Below, piece after piece: positions 18,185 to 26,717 of a stretch of 64,000 nucleotides of DNA (positions are counted from its first letter, which is position 1; each line of letters opens with the position of its first letter). Source of the DNA: Halorubrum sp. DM2. Lineage in GTDB: Archaea > Halobacteriota > Halobacteria > Halobacteriales > Haloferacaceae. Below the pieces are notes generated by a model. The model did no database searches. It was not told where the DNA came from and was given only the letters and a program-made list of their open reading frames with translations. The stretch covers positions 2,105,650 through 2,169,649 of the forward strand of contig NZ_LR594487.1 of the NCBI RefSeq assembly GCF_901686465.1, written 5' to 3'. The position numbers were made by a program, and so were the translations under genes.

Positions 18185-18289
18185 CATCCCGGGCTACGCG
18201 AGGGGTCGGGATATGTTTTCGGCTCGCGACGGCGCGCCCCTCGCGGGCGCGACCCGGTCGAGCCGAGAGTCGGGGGCGGCGGCGACCCG

Positions 18290-19003
18290 TCAGTCCGACT
18301 CGTGTTCGATCCCGTTCATCATGAGCCGGACGTTCTCGCCGTCGCTGAACGCGGCCGGATACGCCGCGAGCGGGAGGACGAAGTCGTCGTCGACCGAGAC
18401 GGGCTCGCCGATGTGAAGCTCCAGTTCGGTGCTCGCGCCGGTGCCTTCGATCTCGCCTTGCGCCGTGTACACGACCACGTCGGCGTCGCTTTCGAGGACG
18501 GTCGTCGTGTACTCCGACCCGCGCTCTAAGTCGCCGACGTTCTCGAAGCGGTTCAGGATGATCTCGGCCCGCTCACGCGTGCTGAACTCGGCGACGGGGT
18601 TGAGCGCCTGCCCGAGTACCTCGATCCGCGGCGTCGTCACCGCCGCGAAGACGGCGGCCTGATAGCGCTCGCCGAACAGCTCGACCGCCTTGTCGTACTC
18701 GGCGACGGTGTTCGTCACGCGGACCTCCCGGGTCTGTCCGGCGGCCTCGACCTCCCGAGAGAGGGTCTCCTCGCTCACGTCGTTCAGCTCGTAGCCGGTG
18801 TCGGAGAGGGTCCCGTCGGCGACCGTCGCCGTGCCGGCGGTGAACTCGGCCGGCTCGCCGCCGGTCGCCACGTCGAGCGCGGTGCAGCCGGCGAGGCCCG
18901 CGAGGCCGACAGCGCCCGCGAGCCCGAGCGCGCCCCGACGGGTTGTCGCGTCGGTCGTCGAGCGGTTCTCGTCGTCGGAATCGCGCGTCTCACCGGATCT
19001 CAT
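18290..19003 (-). CDS. Lipoprotein of haloarchaeal DUF6517 type
   Basis: 237 residues. An N-terminal signal with an RR pair (TTRRGALGLAGAVGLAGLAG) ends in a lipobox with Cys at about residue 40, so it is probably Tat-exported and lipid-anchored outside the cell. The mature part is an acidic alpha/beta domain (ELNDVSEETLSREVEAAGQT, AVFAAVTTPRIEVLGQALNP). Family assignment to DUF6517 is from memory. The ATG at 19003 puts the signal close to the N-terminus. Confidence 0.78.
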   Translation of the reverse strand: MRSGETRDSDDENRSTTDATTRRGALGLAGAVGLAGLAGCTALDVATGGEPAEFTAGTATVADGTLSDTGYELNDVSEETLSREVEAAGQTREVRVTNTVAEYDKAVELFGERYQAAVFAAVTTPRIEVLGQALNPVAEFSTRERAEIILNRFENVGDLERGSEYTTTVLESDADVVVYTAQGEIEGTGASTELELHIGEPVSVDDDFVLPLAAYPAAFSDGENVRLMMNGIEHESD

Positions 19004-19160
19004 GCTCGTCGGTCCTTCCTGTGGGGGTACATACTTTGTGTTCGGACGGCTCGCCGACTCGGCGCGATTCGGCCGCCGACGGACGGGGCCGTGACAACGG
19101 CTCTCCCGGGAACGCGCGGTTCGGACGCTTTTTGAGGCCGCGGCCGGTAAAGGGAGATAG

Positions 19161-20159
19161 ATGATCTCCAAGGGCTGTGAACAGTGTGCCAAGGGCGGCA
19201 AGATGGTGTTGTTCGTCTACGGCTACTGCGACCAGCGGGACTGCTTCTACTGCCCCCTCGGAGAAAACCGGAAGAACGTCACCGACGTGTACGCCAACGA
19301 GCGGAAGGTGGAGTCCGACGAGGACGTTATCGAAGAGGCCAAGCGCATGAGCGCGCTCGGCACGTCGATCACCGGCGGCGAACCGCAGGAGGCGATGGCG
19401 AAGACGACCCGGTACCTCGAACTGCTGAAAGACGAGTTCGGCGAGGACCACCACACGCACCTCTACACCGGGATCACGGGCGGCCGCGAGAACATGCGCC
19501 GCCTCTCGGAGGCGGGGCTCGACGAGATCCGCTTCCACCCGCCCGTAGAGATGTGGGGAGACATGCACGGCAGCGAGTGGGAGGAGATCCTCCACATCGC
19601 CCGCGAGGAGGGCCTCACGCCCGCCTTCGAGATCCCCGGCATCCGCGCGGAGCCGGAGTTTCTAGAGTTCTTAGACGAGGGCGCGGCCGAGTTCTGTAAC
19701 ATCAACGAGTTCGAGATGTCCGACGGGAACTACCGCCGGATGCAAGAGGAGGGGTTCGAGCTACAGGAGGGCCACATGTCCGCCGTCGAGGGGTCGAAGG
19801 ACGACGCCATCCTCGAAGAGATGGCGAGCCACGAGAAGGTGTACTTCTGTACCTCGGTGTTCAAAGACGCCGCCCAACACCGGAACCGCCTGAAGCGGAT
19901 GGCGAAGAACATCCGCCGCGAGTTCGACGAGGTGACCGACGACGGCACCCTCGTCTACGGGAAGGCGTTCGCCGACGCCGAGCGGTTCGAGGCGCTCGGC
20001 GTTCCCGAGGAGTTCTACACCGCCAAGTCGAACCACGTCGAGGTCGCGTGGTGGCTCCTCGAAGAGATGGTCGAGGACGGCGACTTAGCGGAGGGCGAGA
20101 TCGTCGAGCAGTACCCGACCGTCGACGGCACCGTCGTCGAGCGCACGCCCGTCGCCTGA
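19161..20159 (+). CDS. Radical SAM protein with CX4CX2C cluster
   Basis: 332 residues, related to pyruvate formate-lyase activating enzymes (COG2108-like). The cluster motif is CDQRDCFYC (Cys23, Cys28, Cys31), a CX4CX2C variant of the usual CX3CX2C, preceded by a CEQC pair (Cys6, Cys9). SITGGEPQ (about 71) is the SAM-binding GGE motif. A later Cys-containing helix (VYFCTSVFKDAAQHRNR) could hold a substrate or a second cluster. The ATG at 19161 is the only reasonable start. Substrate unknown. Confidence 0.85.
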   Translation: MISKGCEQCAKGGKMVLFVYGYCDQRDCFYCPLGENRKNVTDVYANERKVESDEDVIEEAKRMSALGTSITGGEPQEAMAKTTRYLELLKDEFGEDHHTHLYTGITGGRENMRRLSEAGLDEIRFHPPVEMWGDMHGSEWEEILHIAREEGLTPAFEIPGIRAEPEFLEFLDEGAAEFCNINEFEMSDGNYRRMQEEGFELQEGHMSAVEGSKDDAILEEMASHEKVYFCTSVFKDAAQHRNRLKRMAKNIRREFDEVTDDGTLVYGKAFADAERFEALGVPEEFYTAKSNHVEVAWWLLEEMVEDGDLAEGEIVEQYPTVDGTVVERTPVA

Positions 20160-20257
20160 CGAATTCGAACCTACCGATCGGCGTCTCGTAACTGCGACCG
20201 TTGTCACCTTCGTCGCCCGCCGATACTTCGCCGACAGTGGGCACACGAACACTCTCG

Positions 20258-20477
20258 AAGCCCTAGTCGCTCGGCTGTACGTAACTGCTTATAAGTCACC
20301 GATCGGGACGAACACCCTCGCGGCTGCCCCTTCGAGTCCCGCCCCGCTCCGCACAGCACCGCACCTCACGCCTCCCCAGCCTCGTCAGTCGCCTCCGCTT
20401 CGCTCCGGCGACTGACTCCCTCGCACCGTCGGTTCGCGGCCCTTCGGGCCGCTCACCGGGGCGCGCCACCGCGACGG
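20258..20477 (+). repeat. Dispersed structured intergenic element, copy 1
   Basis: About 220 bases homologous to the reverse complement of 51341-51602. Shared anchors are CTGCCCC, CGCACAGC, CCTCCCCAGCCTCGTC, ACTCCCTCGC and CTCACCGG. Hairpin A pairs GTCAGTCGCC (20384-20393) with GGCGACTGAC (20407-20416). Hairpin B pairs GCGGCCC (20436-20442) with GGGCCGC (20446-20452). Both stems are kept in the other copy by compensatory changes. An outer stem is weak here. The rest of the 20160-20537 gap shows no gene. Confidence 0.75.
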
Positions 20478-20537
20478 AAGATTGTTCCCTGTCAACGAGG
20501 ATCATGATTTAACTCGGTTCGGCGCGTACTCGCGCGC

Positions 20538-20834
20538 ATGGCCACCGAAGAACCCGAATTCGCCGACGTGAGCATCGGACAGACGGTGTACGACAATTCG
20601 GGCGAGGAGCTGGGGACCGTCCGGGGGGTCGACGACGACGGCTTCTACGTCTCCTCGCCGGCGGGGACGAAGTCGCTGCCGCTCACTCAGGTGCGCGACG
20701 TGTTCGGCACCGCCTACGTGATGTGGCGCTGCTGGAAGTGCGGCGAGATGGGCGAAATTAGCGGGGAGCTTCCCGCGAACTGCCCCAGCTGTGACGCGCC
20801 CCGCGAGGAGTTGTACTACTGGGCGGAGGACTGA
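20538..20834 (+). CDS. Rubredoxin-like zinc-ribbon protein (DUF7130 type)
   Basis: 98 residues. A PRC-barrel-like N-terminus (DVSIGQTVYDNSGEELGTVR) is joined to a C-terminal rubredoxin-like knuckle pair, CWKC (about residues 69-72) and CPSC (about 85-88), ending LYYWAED. Four Cys suit an iron or zinc site. A TATA-like GATTTAAC lies about 30 bases before the ATG. Family name from memory; probable redox or scaffold role not proven. Confidence 0.75.
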   Translation: MATEEPEFADVSIGQTVYDNSGEELGTVRGVDDDGFYVSSPAGTKSLPLTQVRDVFGTAYVMWRCWKCGEMGEISGELPANCPSCDAPREELYYWAED

Positions 20835-20892
20835 CCGGGCCAGAGATAGCGGTCGGTGTCCGGGTCGTCCGGCGGTCCGAAATCCCGCCCGT

Positions 20893-21138
20893 TCACGATC
20901 GGGCGTCGCCGTCGTCCGGCTCGTCGTCCACCTTCTCGCGGAGCCGTTCGACCTCCGCCTCCAACTCCGCGACGCGGTCGGTGTCCACCTCCTCGCCGTC
21001 GGCACGCAGTTTGAGGAACACCACCACTCCCGCGATGACGACGAGGGGTACGCCGAACAGGAGGGCGAAGACCACGAGGAGGATCAGTAGCTCCGGGCCG
21101 CCGGGGACGCCGCCGAACGCGAGGACTGGTGAGACCAT
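20893..21138 (-). CDS. Small membrane protein with coiled-coil tail, TatA-like start
   Basis: 81 residues. PGGPELLILLVVFALLFG (about 12-29) resembles the TatA N-terminal helix, but a second hydrophobic stretch (PLVVIAGVVVFLKLR) follows directly instead of the TatA amphipathic helix. The C-terminal 35 residues are an acidic heptad-like helix (VAELEAEVERLREKVDD). No tat genes are nearby. It may be a membrane scaffold rather than a translocase subunit. Confidence 0.65.
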   Translation of the reverse strand: MVSPVLAFGGVPGGPELLILLVVFALLFGVPLVVIAGVVVFLKLRADGEEVDTDRVAELEAEVERLREKVDDEPDDGDARS

Positions 21139-21201
21139 GGGCTACCCACTCGACAACGTGACAAAAACGATCGGGGCGGTGGCCGCGTCTCCCGCCCCGG
21201 C

Positions 21202-22530
21202 TCACCCCGCATCGACGAAGTCTCCGAGGTTCGCCTGAAGTCCGGCCGCGAGCGTCGACTTCCGGCGGAGGCGCGCCAGCGAGACGGGGAGGTGGTCGGC
21301 GACGCCGCGGACCGCCTCGCCGAACGTCTCCGCGGTCCCGAGTTCGCCGTCGAAGGCGTTTCTGACGGCCTCGCGGACCTGCCAGACCCCGACCGGTCCC
21401 CAGTAGTCGTCGGAGACGTGCCTGAGGACCAAGGCCTTCGCCTGTCGCCCGCGGTCGTCGAGGTGTTCCAAGACGCCGAGCCGGGCCGCGTAGTAGGCCC
21501 CCGCGGTCTCCTCGACGTAGCCGGTGCGCCCCTCGCGGCCCTCGCTCGCGGCCGCGAGGTACACCCCGGCCTCGGGGTCGGGGTTCCAGATCGAGCCGGG
21601 CGATTTCATCTCGACGAGCTCGTACTCCCACTGCCCCGGAACTAAGATCACCCAGAAGGCGTTGCCGAGGTACTCGTTGCGGTGGACCTCGATCCCGTCG
21701 ACCGCCGGATTCGACCGGATGGAGCCGCGGAGGAACTGCCCGACCGTGTCGTCGACGGCCGTGATCGACCAGCGAGTCGGGACGAGCCGCCGGTTCTCTC
21801 CTCGCCCGAGCGCGCCCGCGGAGAGGATCGTGTTGATCTCGTACACGTCGAACCCGCGGCGGTAGAGGAACGTCATCGCGCCCTCCGCGCGCCAGTCGTC
21901 GTCTTCGAGCGTCTTCTTCACCGGTCGGGGGACGTGCGGGTTCTCGCCGAGGTCGGCAGTCCGGGCCGCGGCGCGCGGGCCCGTCGGCGTCTTGATGTCC
22001 TCCGTGCCGACCTCGAAGTCGAGGTCAGGTCGCCCGTCGAGTCCGATTTCCACGTCGACCGGGCGGTCTGCGATCGCGACCTCGCGTTGGACGCCGAGCC
22101 AGCCGTTCCACGCGTCGTGGACGCTCTCGGCGGAACCGCTCCCGCCGCCGACCGATGTTGCTCCGCTCGTCGTGCCCGCGTCCGCCACGTCGACCCCGCG
22201 GGTCGAGTTGAGCAGGCTCGTCCGGCGGTCGAACACGTCAGTGATCGAGACCCCCTCGTCGTACCACGCCGCGGAGGTCTCGAACGCGGCCGCGCGCTCC
22301 TCGCGGCCGACCGGCGAGAGCAGCCCGGTCGAGACGTTCGGGTAGTCTGCGCGGCCGACGAAGATGGAGGGCGAGACGCTGCCGACCACGGCGTCGTCGG
22401 AGACGTGTTCGTCGAAGCGCCGCTCGAAGGAGTCGAGGTGGTCGAGGATGCCGTAGTCCTTCTCGGCGGCGAGTCGCCGTCGCTCGGCGCGCTCGTTCGC
22501 CTCGAACTCGATGAATTCGTCGAGCCGCAT
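21202..22530 (-). CDS. nreA: DNA repair protein NreA
   Basis: 442 residues, matching archaeal NreA/Nre, a protein linked to repair of alkylation damage and binding PCNA. Recognisable segments are MRLDEFIEFEANERAERRRL, SPSIFVGRADYPNVSTGLLS and YELVEMKSPGSIWNPDPEAG. The extreme C-terminus QANLGDF fits a PCNA-interacting (PIP) box. It is transcribed alone; the convergent or divergent neighbours are unrelated. The start at 22530 gives the family-typical N-terminus. Confidence 0.88.
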   Translation of the reverse strand: MRLDEFIEFEANERAERRRLAAEKDYGILDHLDSFERRFDEHVSDDAVVGSVSPSIFVGRADYPNVSTGLLSPVGREERAAAFETSAAWYDEGVSITDVFDRRTSLLNSTRGVDVADAGTTSGATSVGGGSGSAESVHDAWNGWLGVQREVAIADRPVDVEIGLDGRPDLDFEVGTEDIKTPTGPRAAARTADLGENPHVPRPVKKTLEDDDWRAEGAMTFLYRRGFDVYEINTILSAGALGRGENRRLVPTRWSITAVDDTVGQFLRGSIRSNPAVDGIEVHRNEYLGNAFWVILVPGQWEYELVEMKSPGSIWNPDPEAGVYLAAASEGREGRTGYVEETAGAYYAARLGVLEHLDDRGRQAKALVLRHVSDDYWGPVGVWQVREAVRNAFDGELGTAETFGEAVRGVADHLPVSLARLRRKSTLAAGLQANLGDFVDAG

Positions 22531-22677
22531 TCGGATCGGCGTTGGCGGCGCGGCGGCTTGAACGTTGCTGGCGACCGGAGGAAACGGGAAACGCGAACGG
22601 ACCGCGCCGAGCGGAGCGGCGGGACCGGGCCGGAGCCGGAAGGCGGTCGGCGCGGCGAAACGCGGGTCGGCCGACGC

Positions 22678-23673
22678 CTAACTGTGGATGCCCATCGCTT
22701 CGATCTGCTCCTGATACCGGTTTCGGATGGTGACTTCGGTGACTTGGGCCACGTCGGCGACCTCGCGTTGGGTCTTCTTCTCGTTACACAAAAGCGACGC
22801 CGCGTAGATGGCGGCCGCGGCGTATCCCGTCGGCGACTTCCCGGAGAGCAGTCCCTGTTCGGCCGTCGTCTCGATGATCTCGTTGGCCTTCGACTGGACC
22901 TCCTCGCTCAGTTCCAGCTCCGAGGAGAACCGCGGGACGTACTTCTTCGGGTCGACCGGCCGCATCTCTAAGCCGAGTTCTTGGGAGATGTACCGGTACG
23001 TTCGGCCGATCTCCTTGCGGTCGACCCGCGAGACCTCCGAGATCTCTTCGAGGCTGCGGGGGATCCCTTCCTTGCGGCAGGCGGCGTAGAGGGCGGCGGT
23101 GGAGACGCCCTCGATGGAGCGGCCGCGGATCAGGTCCTCGTTCAACGCCCGTCGGTAGATGACGGACGCCACCTCGCGTACCGATCGCGGGACGCCGAGC
23201 GCCGAGGCCATCCGGTCGATCTCGGAGAGCGCGAACTGGAGGTTGCGCTCGCCCGCGTCCTTCGTCCGAATCCGCTCCTGCCACTTCCGCAGGCGATGCA
23301 TCTGCGACCGCTTCTTCGAGGAGATGGAGCGACCGTACGCGTCCTTGTCCTTCCAGTCGATCGTCGTCGTCAGCCCCTTGTCGTGCATCGTCTTCGTCGT
23401 CGGCGCGCCGACGCGCGACTTCTCCTGTCGCTCGTTGTGGTTGAACGCGCGCCACTCCGGGCCGGGATCGATCTGCTCGTCCTCGATGACGAGTCCCGTC
23501 TCCTCGTGTATCAGTTCCCCGTCGGCCGTCCGGGTGAGATCCTCCGGATCGAAGTCCTCGGGGTCCAGCTCATCGACATCTTCGACATCCTCGACGTCGA
23601 ACTCCGCTTCCTCGGCGTCCCCGTCCCCCACGCGCTGCCGGTCGTGATCCCGTTGCCGGGTGGGCCGTGTCAT
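22678..23673 (-). CDS. Transcription initiation factor IIB (TFB) without zinc-ribbon cysteines
   Basis: 331 residues. Two cyclin folds are intact (about 125-215 and 225-315: [60 protein letters not shown]) and the B-reader [20 protein letters not shown] is present. The N-terminal B-ribbon, normally CPEC...CxxCG, reads [20 protein letters not shown] then [12 protein letters not shown], with no cysteine. Such a ribbon cannot bind zinc. No frameshift is apparent. The start at 23673 has a TTTTAAG box about 33 bases upstream. Haloarchaea carry several TFBs; this may be a specialised paralogue. Confidence 0.9.
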   Translation of the reverse strand: MTRPTRQRDHDRQRVGDGDAEEAEFDVEDVEDVDELDPEDFDPEDLTRTADGELIHEETGLVIEDEQIDPGPEWRAFNHNERQEKSRVGAPTTKTMHDKGLTTTIDWKDKDAYGRSISSKKRSQMHRLRKWQERIRTKDAGERNLQFALSEIDRMASALGVPRSVREVASVIYRRALNEDLIRGRSIEGVSTAALYAACRKEGIPRSLEEISEVSRVDRKEIGRTYRYISQELGLEMRPVDPKKYVPRFSSELELSEEVQSKANEIIETTAEQGLLSGKSPTGYAAAAIYAASLLCNEKKTQREVADVAQVTEVTIRNRYQEQIEAMGIHS

Positions 23674-23750
23674 CGCATTTATATGCTATCGAAACCGTTC
23701 AACTTAAAAGTTCGTTACCATGTGGGTGAGTAACACGCGAATCGCCGCGG

Positions 23751-24751
23751 TCAGTTCGACGGCGGCTCGCTCGGTAGCCCCTCGGACGCCGTGGTCTCGC
23801 CGTCCGCGGCGTCGGCGACGCTCTCCGCGTCCGGATCGGGCGTCTCGTTCGGCGGCTCCGGGGTCGCCGCGCGCTGGCCGGGCGACCCGGCGAAGTCCTC
23901 GCGCCCGGCGGCACCGCAGCCGGTCGCCGCCGGGTGGTCGCTCGGCGCGCCGCCCGGACCGAGCCCCTCCGCGCCGGTCGCGGCGTTCGCTTCCGTCCCG
24001 CCCCCGGACCCGCAACTGAGGTCGAGCCGACCGTCGGCGTTGGTGTCGACGCCGGTCAGGCTCTCGACGGGACCGTCCGGCTGCGCCTCGAACACCGCAG
24101 GAGCGACGCCGAGGCGCTCGCTTTCGGCGTCGACGAACGCCTCCAGCGCGTCCGCGAGCGCCGGGAACGGCCCCCCGTCGGCCGCCTCGCGGACGTCGGC
24201 CGCGAACCGCGGCACCACCGACCGACGTGGTCCTCGACGAACGCGGCCGTCGCGTCGGTGACGCGCTCGACGCCCGTCTCGTCGCCCGTCTCGCGGAGGT
24301 ACGCGCGCTTGGCCGCGAGATGGGAGCGGAACTCCAACTGGACGGAGACCGCGTCGGCGCGGTCGCGCGAGCTGTCGGCGTTCTCCAGCCCGAACGCCCG
24401 GTAGAAGCCGGCCGCGTCGGCCATCCGGTCCGTGTTGACGGTCACGCCGCCGGGCGCGTACGCGACCTCGTACCGGTCGACCTTGCCGTCAGTCTCGACC
24501 CCGAACGTCCGGGCGAAGGTGCGTTCGAGGTCCCTCGGATCGTCCGGGAGCCGGTCGGTGACCGCGACCGCGGCGTCGAGCAGCTCCGACCGGGCGTCGC
24601 CGCCGTCGGCGTCGTCGCCGACGACCGCGGCGGCCGCCTCCGCGATGACTTCGCCCAACACGGTCGGGTCGGGGTCGGGGTCGCGCTCCGCGTCGGCGGC
24701 CGTCCCCCGCGGGCGGTCGAACGCGGTCGCTAACGCCTCGTAGAGCCGCCC
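23751..24751 (-). pseudogene. TorD/DmsD-like chaperone, frameshifted and N-truncated
   Basis: A redox-enzyme chaperone for molybdoenzyme assembly. The N-terminal part (LYEALATAFDRPRG, VAVTDRLPDDPRDLERTFAR, DRYEVAYAPGG, FYRAFGL, HLAAKRAYLRETGDETG) is in one frame. At about 24218, after VEDHVGRW, the reading continues in another frame (VPRFAADVREAADGGPFPAL) to a Gly/Pro-rich tail ending at 23751; one missing base explains this. At the 5' side the frame has no start codon and runs straight into the P-loop fragment at about 24751. Either decay or an assembly error. Confidence 0.65.
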
Positions 24752-25426
24752 GCGCGAGCGCGATCGTCACCGTGCTCTTGCCCGCGCCGCCCTTCGCGCC
24801 GGCGACCGCGAGGACGTGGTCGACGCCCTCCGGGCTGAGCTCCCCCTCGACGCGGCTCCGCTCCGGGCTCTCGATCCTGACGAGGTCGACGCCGTCGATC
24901 GCCAGCCCGGCCCCGCGGACCTGCTCGCCGACCGCGGTCGCGACCGCGGGGTCGAGGCCCCCGGCGTCGAGCGTCGCCGTCACCACGCCGTCGTCGACGG
25001 TGAGATCGGCGAGCACCTCGGCGGAGACGGGGTCGCCCCGCGGCGTGTCAATCGACCGGATCTCCCGGACCATCCGGTCTTGGATCCGCTCGGCGTCCGG
25101 GATGTCGCGCCCGGCGGGGCCGCCCGGCGGCGATCCTCCCTGCGGGGACCCTCCTTGCGGCGATCCCCCCGACGGCGGCCCGCCCGGACCGTCCTCCAGC
25201 GCGGGTGGTTCCGCGGGAGCGCGCCCTTCCCAGTCTCCTCTAAGTCGATCGGCCGGTAGTTCCGACTCGGGTCGTCCGTCGGCGGCCCCTCGCGGGTCTC
25301 GACGCCCGGCGGACCGCCGTCGCCGTCGTGGCCGGCGTCGTCGCCGCCCCGGTCGCCCGCCCGCTGCGACTCCTCGTCTCTCGTCGCGTCCGGTTCCTCC
25401 GTCTCGTCGCGGGTGTCGTCGCTCAT
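24752..25426 (-). pseudogene. Mrp/NBP35-like ATPase fragment, frameshifted
   Basis: Starts at ATG 25426, overlapping the mobB stop by four bases (ATGA). The acidic N-terminus (MSDDTRDETEEPDATRDEES) ends near 25235, where the frame changes. It continues with Gly/Pro repeats, a MIP18/DUF59-like domain (IDTPRGDPVSAEVLADLTVD) and the Walker A motif AGAKGGAGKSTVTIALA, then stops being Mrp at about 24751. The rest of the ATPase is missing. The shared GC-rich string at the junction could have promoted deletion. Carrier of Fe-S clusters in intact relatives. Confidence 0.65.
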
Positions 25427-26028
25427 CTGTGTTGGGTGTCGGTCGCGTTCGGTTCGGTCGGGTCGGCTCGGCCGAGCGATTTCGGCGGGTCGACGGCGCG
25501 GACCGCCTCGCGGACCGCGTCGAACGGCTCGTCACCTTCCGCGATCACCTCGCCGGCGACGCTCTCCGGGTCGGCGTCGCCGCGGAGGACCGTCGGGATC
25601 GGCACCTCGGTGAACCCCTCGACGACCACGAGGTCGTGGCCCGCCGCCGCAAACCGCGCCACCGCGTCTCGGAGGGCGGTCCGCTTCCGGGCGTCGGCGT
25701 CGCCGGTCGCCTCGGTGTCTCCGGTCGACCTGAGGTCGTGCGAGCTGATCTCGAAGGCGTGCCGCGGTGTGATCCCGACCGTCGCCGCCGCGCCGGCGGT
25801 CCGGTGGCGGTGGGTGTCGGTCCCCGGATCGTCCGGTTCGATCGCGTGGTGGATCGACTTCACCGTCGCCACGCGCCGCCCCTCCGCGGCGAACGCGTCG
25901 ACGAGGCGTTCGACCAGCGTCGTCTTCCCCGCACCGCTCGGCCCCGCGACGCCGACGACGGTCGGCAACCGTCCGTCGGTCGACGGCGAGTCGTCCGTCT
26001 CGGATCGATCGTGGCCTGTGAGGTTCAT
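25423..26028 (-). CDS. mobB: Molybdopterin-guanine dinucleotide biosynthesis protein MobB
   Basis: 201 residues. Walker A GVAGPSGAGKTTLVERLVDA (about 26-45), VATVKSIHHAIEPDDPGTDT and the Walker-B-like LVVVEGFTEVPIPTV identify MobB, a GTP-binding helper in guanylating the molybdenum cofactor. ATGA overlaps join it to the genes on both sides (26025-26028 and 25423-25426), so the cluster is translated as an operon. The gene itself is intact although the downstream genes are broken. Confidence 0.9.
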   Translation of the reverse strand: MNLTGHDRSETDDSPSTDGRLPTVVGVAGPSGAGKTTLVERLVDAFAAEGRRVATVKSIHHAIEPDDPGTDTHRHRTAGAAATVGITPRHAFEISSHDLRSTGDTEATGDADARKRTALRDAVARFAAAGHDLVVVEGFTEVPIPTVLRGDADPESVAGEVIAEGDEPFDAVREAVRAVDPPKSLGRADPTEPNATDTQHR

Positions 26029-26537
26029 GGGTCGTTCCCCGCGGGTTCCATCGGTCCGTCGCCGTCGCGGTCGGCCGCGTCTGCCCCCGACCGGTCGTCG
26101 CGGACCGCGGCCGTCTCCGGGTCGGTCCCCGGCGGGAGCGCGACGGGGACGAGCGCGGAGAGGTCTCGCACCGTCCGCGAGCTGTCGAACTCGGGGCCGA
26201 CGAGCCGCGGAAGCCCCTCCCCCGGCCCGTCGAGGCGCTCCGTCGCGACGACCGCGTCCAACGCCTTCCGCACCGCGACGTGTGCCCAGTACCCGTCCGC
26301 AGACTCGGCGCGGAGGTGAGTCGTGTCCGCCGGCGCGGCGTCGAGGAGCGGTGCCACCGGCACGCCGCGCCACTCGCCGCCGAACGCCGTCCCGGTCGCG
26401 CACCGGTAGCGGCAGGTGACGGTGACGGTGCCGCGTCGCTCTCTGACGGCGTCGACGGCCGAAAGCAGGTCTGACCCGGCCCGCTCGGCGGTCGACGCGG
26501 CGCGCTCTCGGATCGGGCCGGCGTTCGACGTAGTCAC
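26025..26537 (-). CDS. Molybdopterin-binding oxidoreductase-like protein (SUOX fold)
   Basis: 170 residues. GTVTVTCRYRCATGTAFGG, EWRGVPVAPLLDAAPADTTH and SADGYWAHVAVRKALDAVVA follow the molybdopterin-binding fold of sulfite-oxidase-type enzymes, including a Cys in the C-R-Y-R-C region; GLPRLVGPEFDSSRTVRDLS continues the fold. It is shorter than full enzymes, with no C-terminal dimerisation domain. First gene of the mobB operon; TATA-like GAATATATGAGG lies about 45 bases upstream. Confidence 0.75.
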   Translation of the reverse strand: MTTSNAGPIRERAASTAERAGSDLLSAVDAVRERRGTVTVTCRYRCATGTAFGGEWRGVPVAPLLDAAPADTTHLRAESADGYWAHVAVRKALDAVVATERLDGPGEGLPRLVGPEFDSSRTVRDLSALVPVALPPGTDPETAAVRDDRSGADAADRDGDGPMEPAGNDP

Positions 26538-26717
26538 TGCGTGTCGACCGAAGCACTGGCCGCCCCTGTCCCCTGTGCCTCATATATTCGGCCTTTTTTT
26601 AGTCCGGCGGTGGTGGTCGTCGATCTCGGTCGAGTCATCCCGGGATACCTCACGATTCTAACTATCTTGGAACTGGCTCCCACGTTTGTATGTTCACGAG
26701 CGAACTTCTGAGTGGAT

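Noticed and set aside
21682-22971. A 429-codon plus-strand open frame
   Set aside because: Spans the antisense of nreA and of part of the TFB gene; no domain or promoter.
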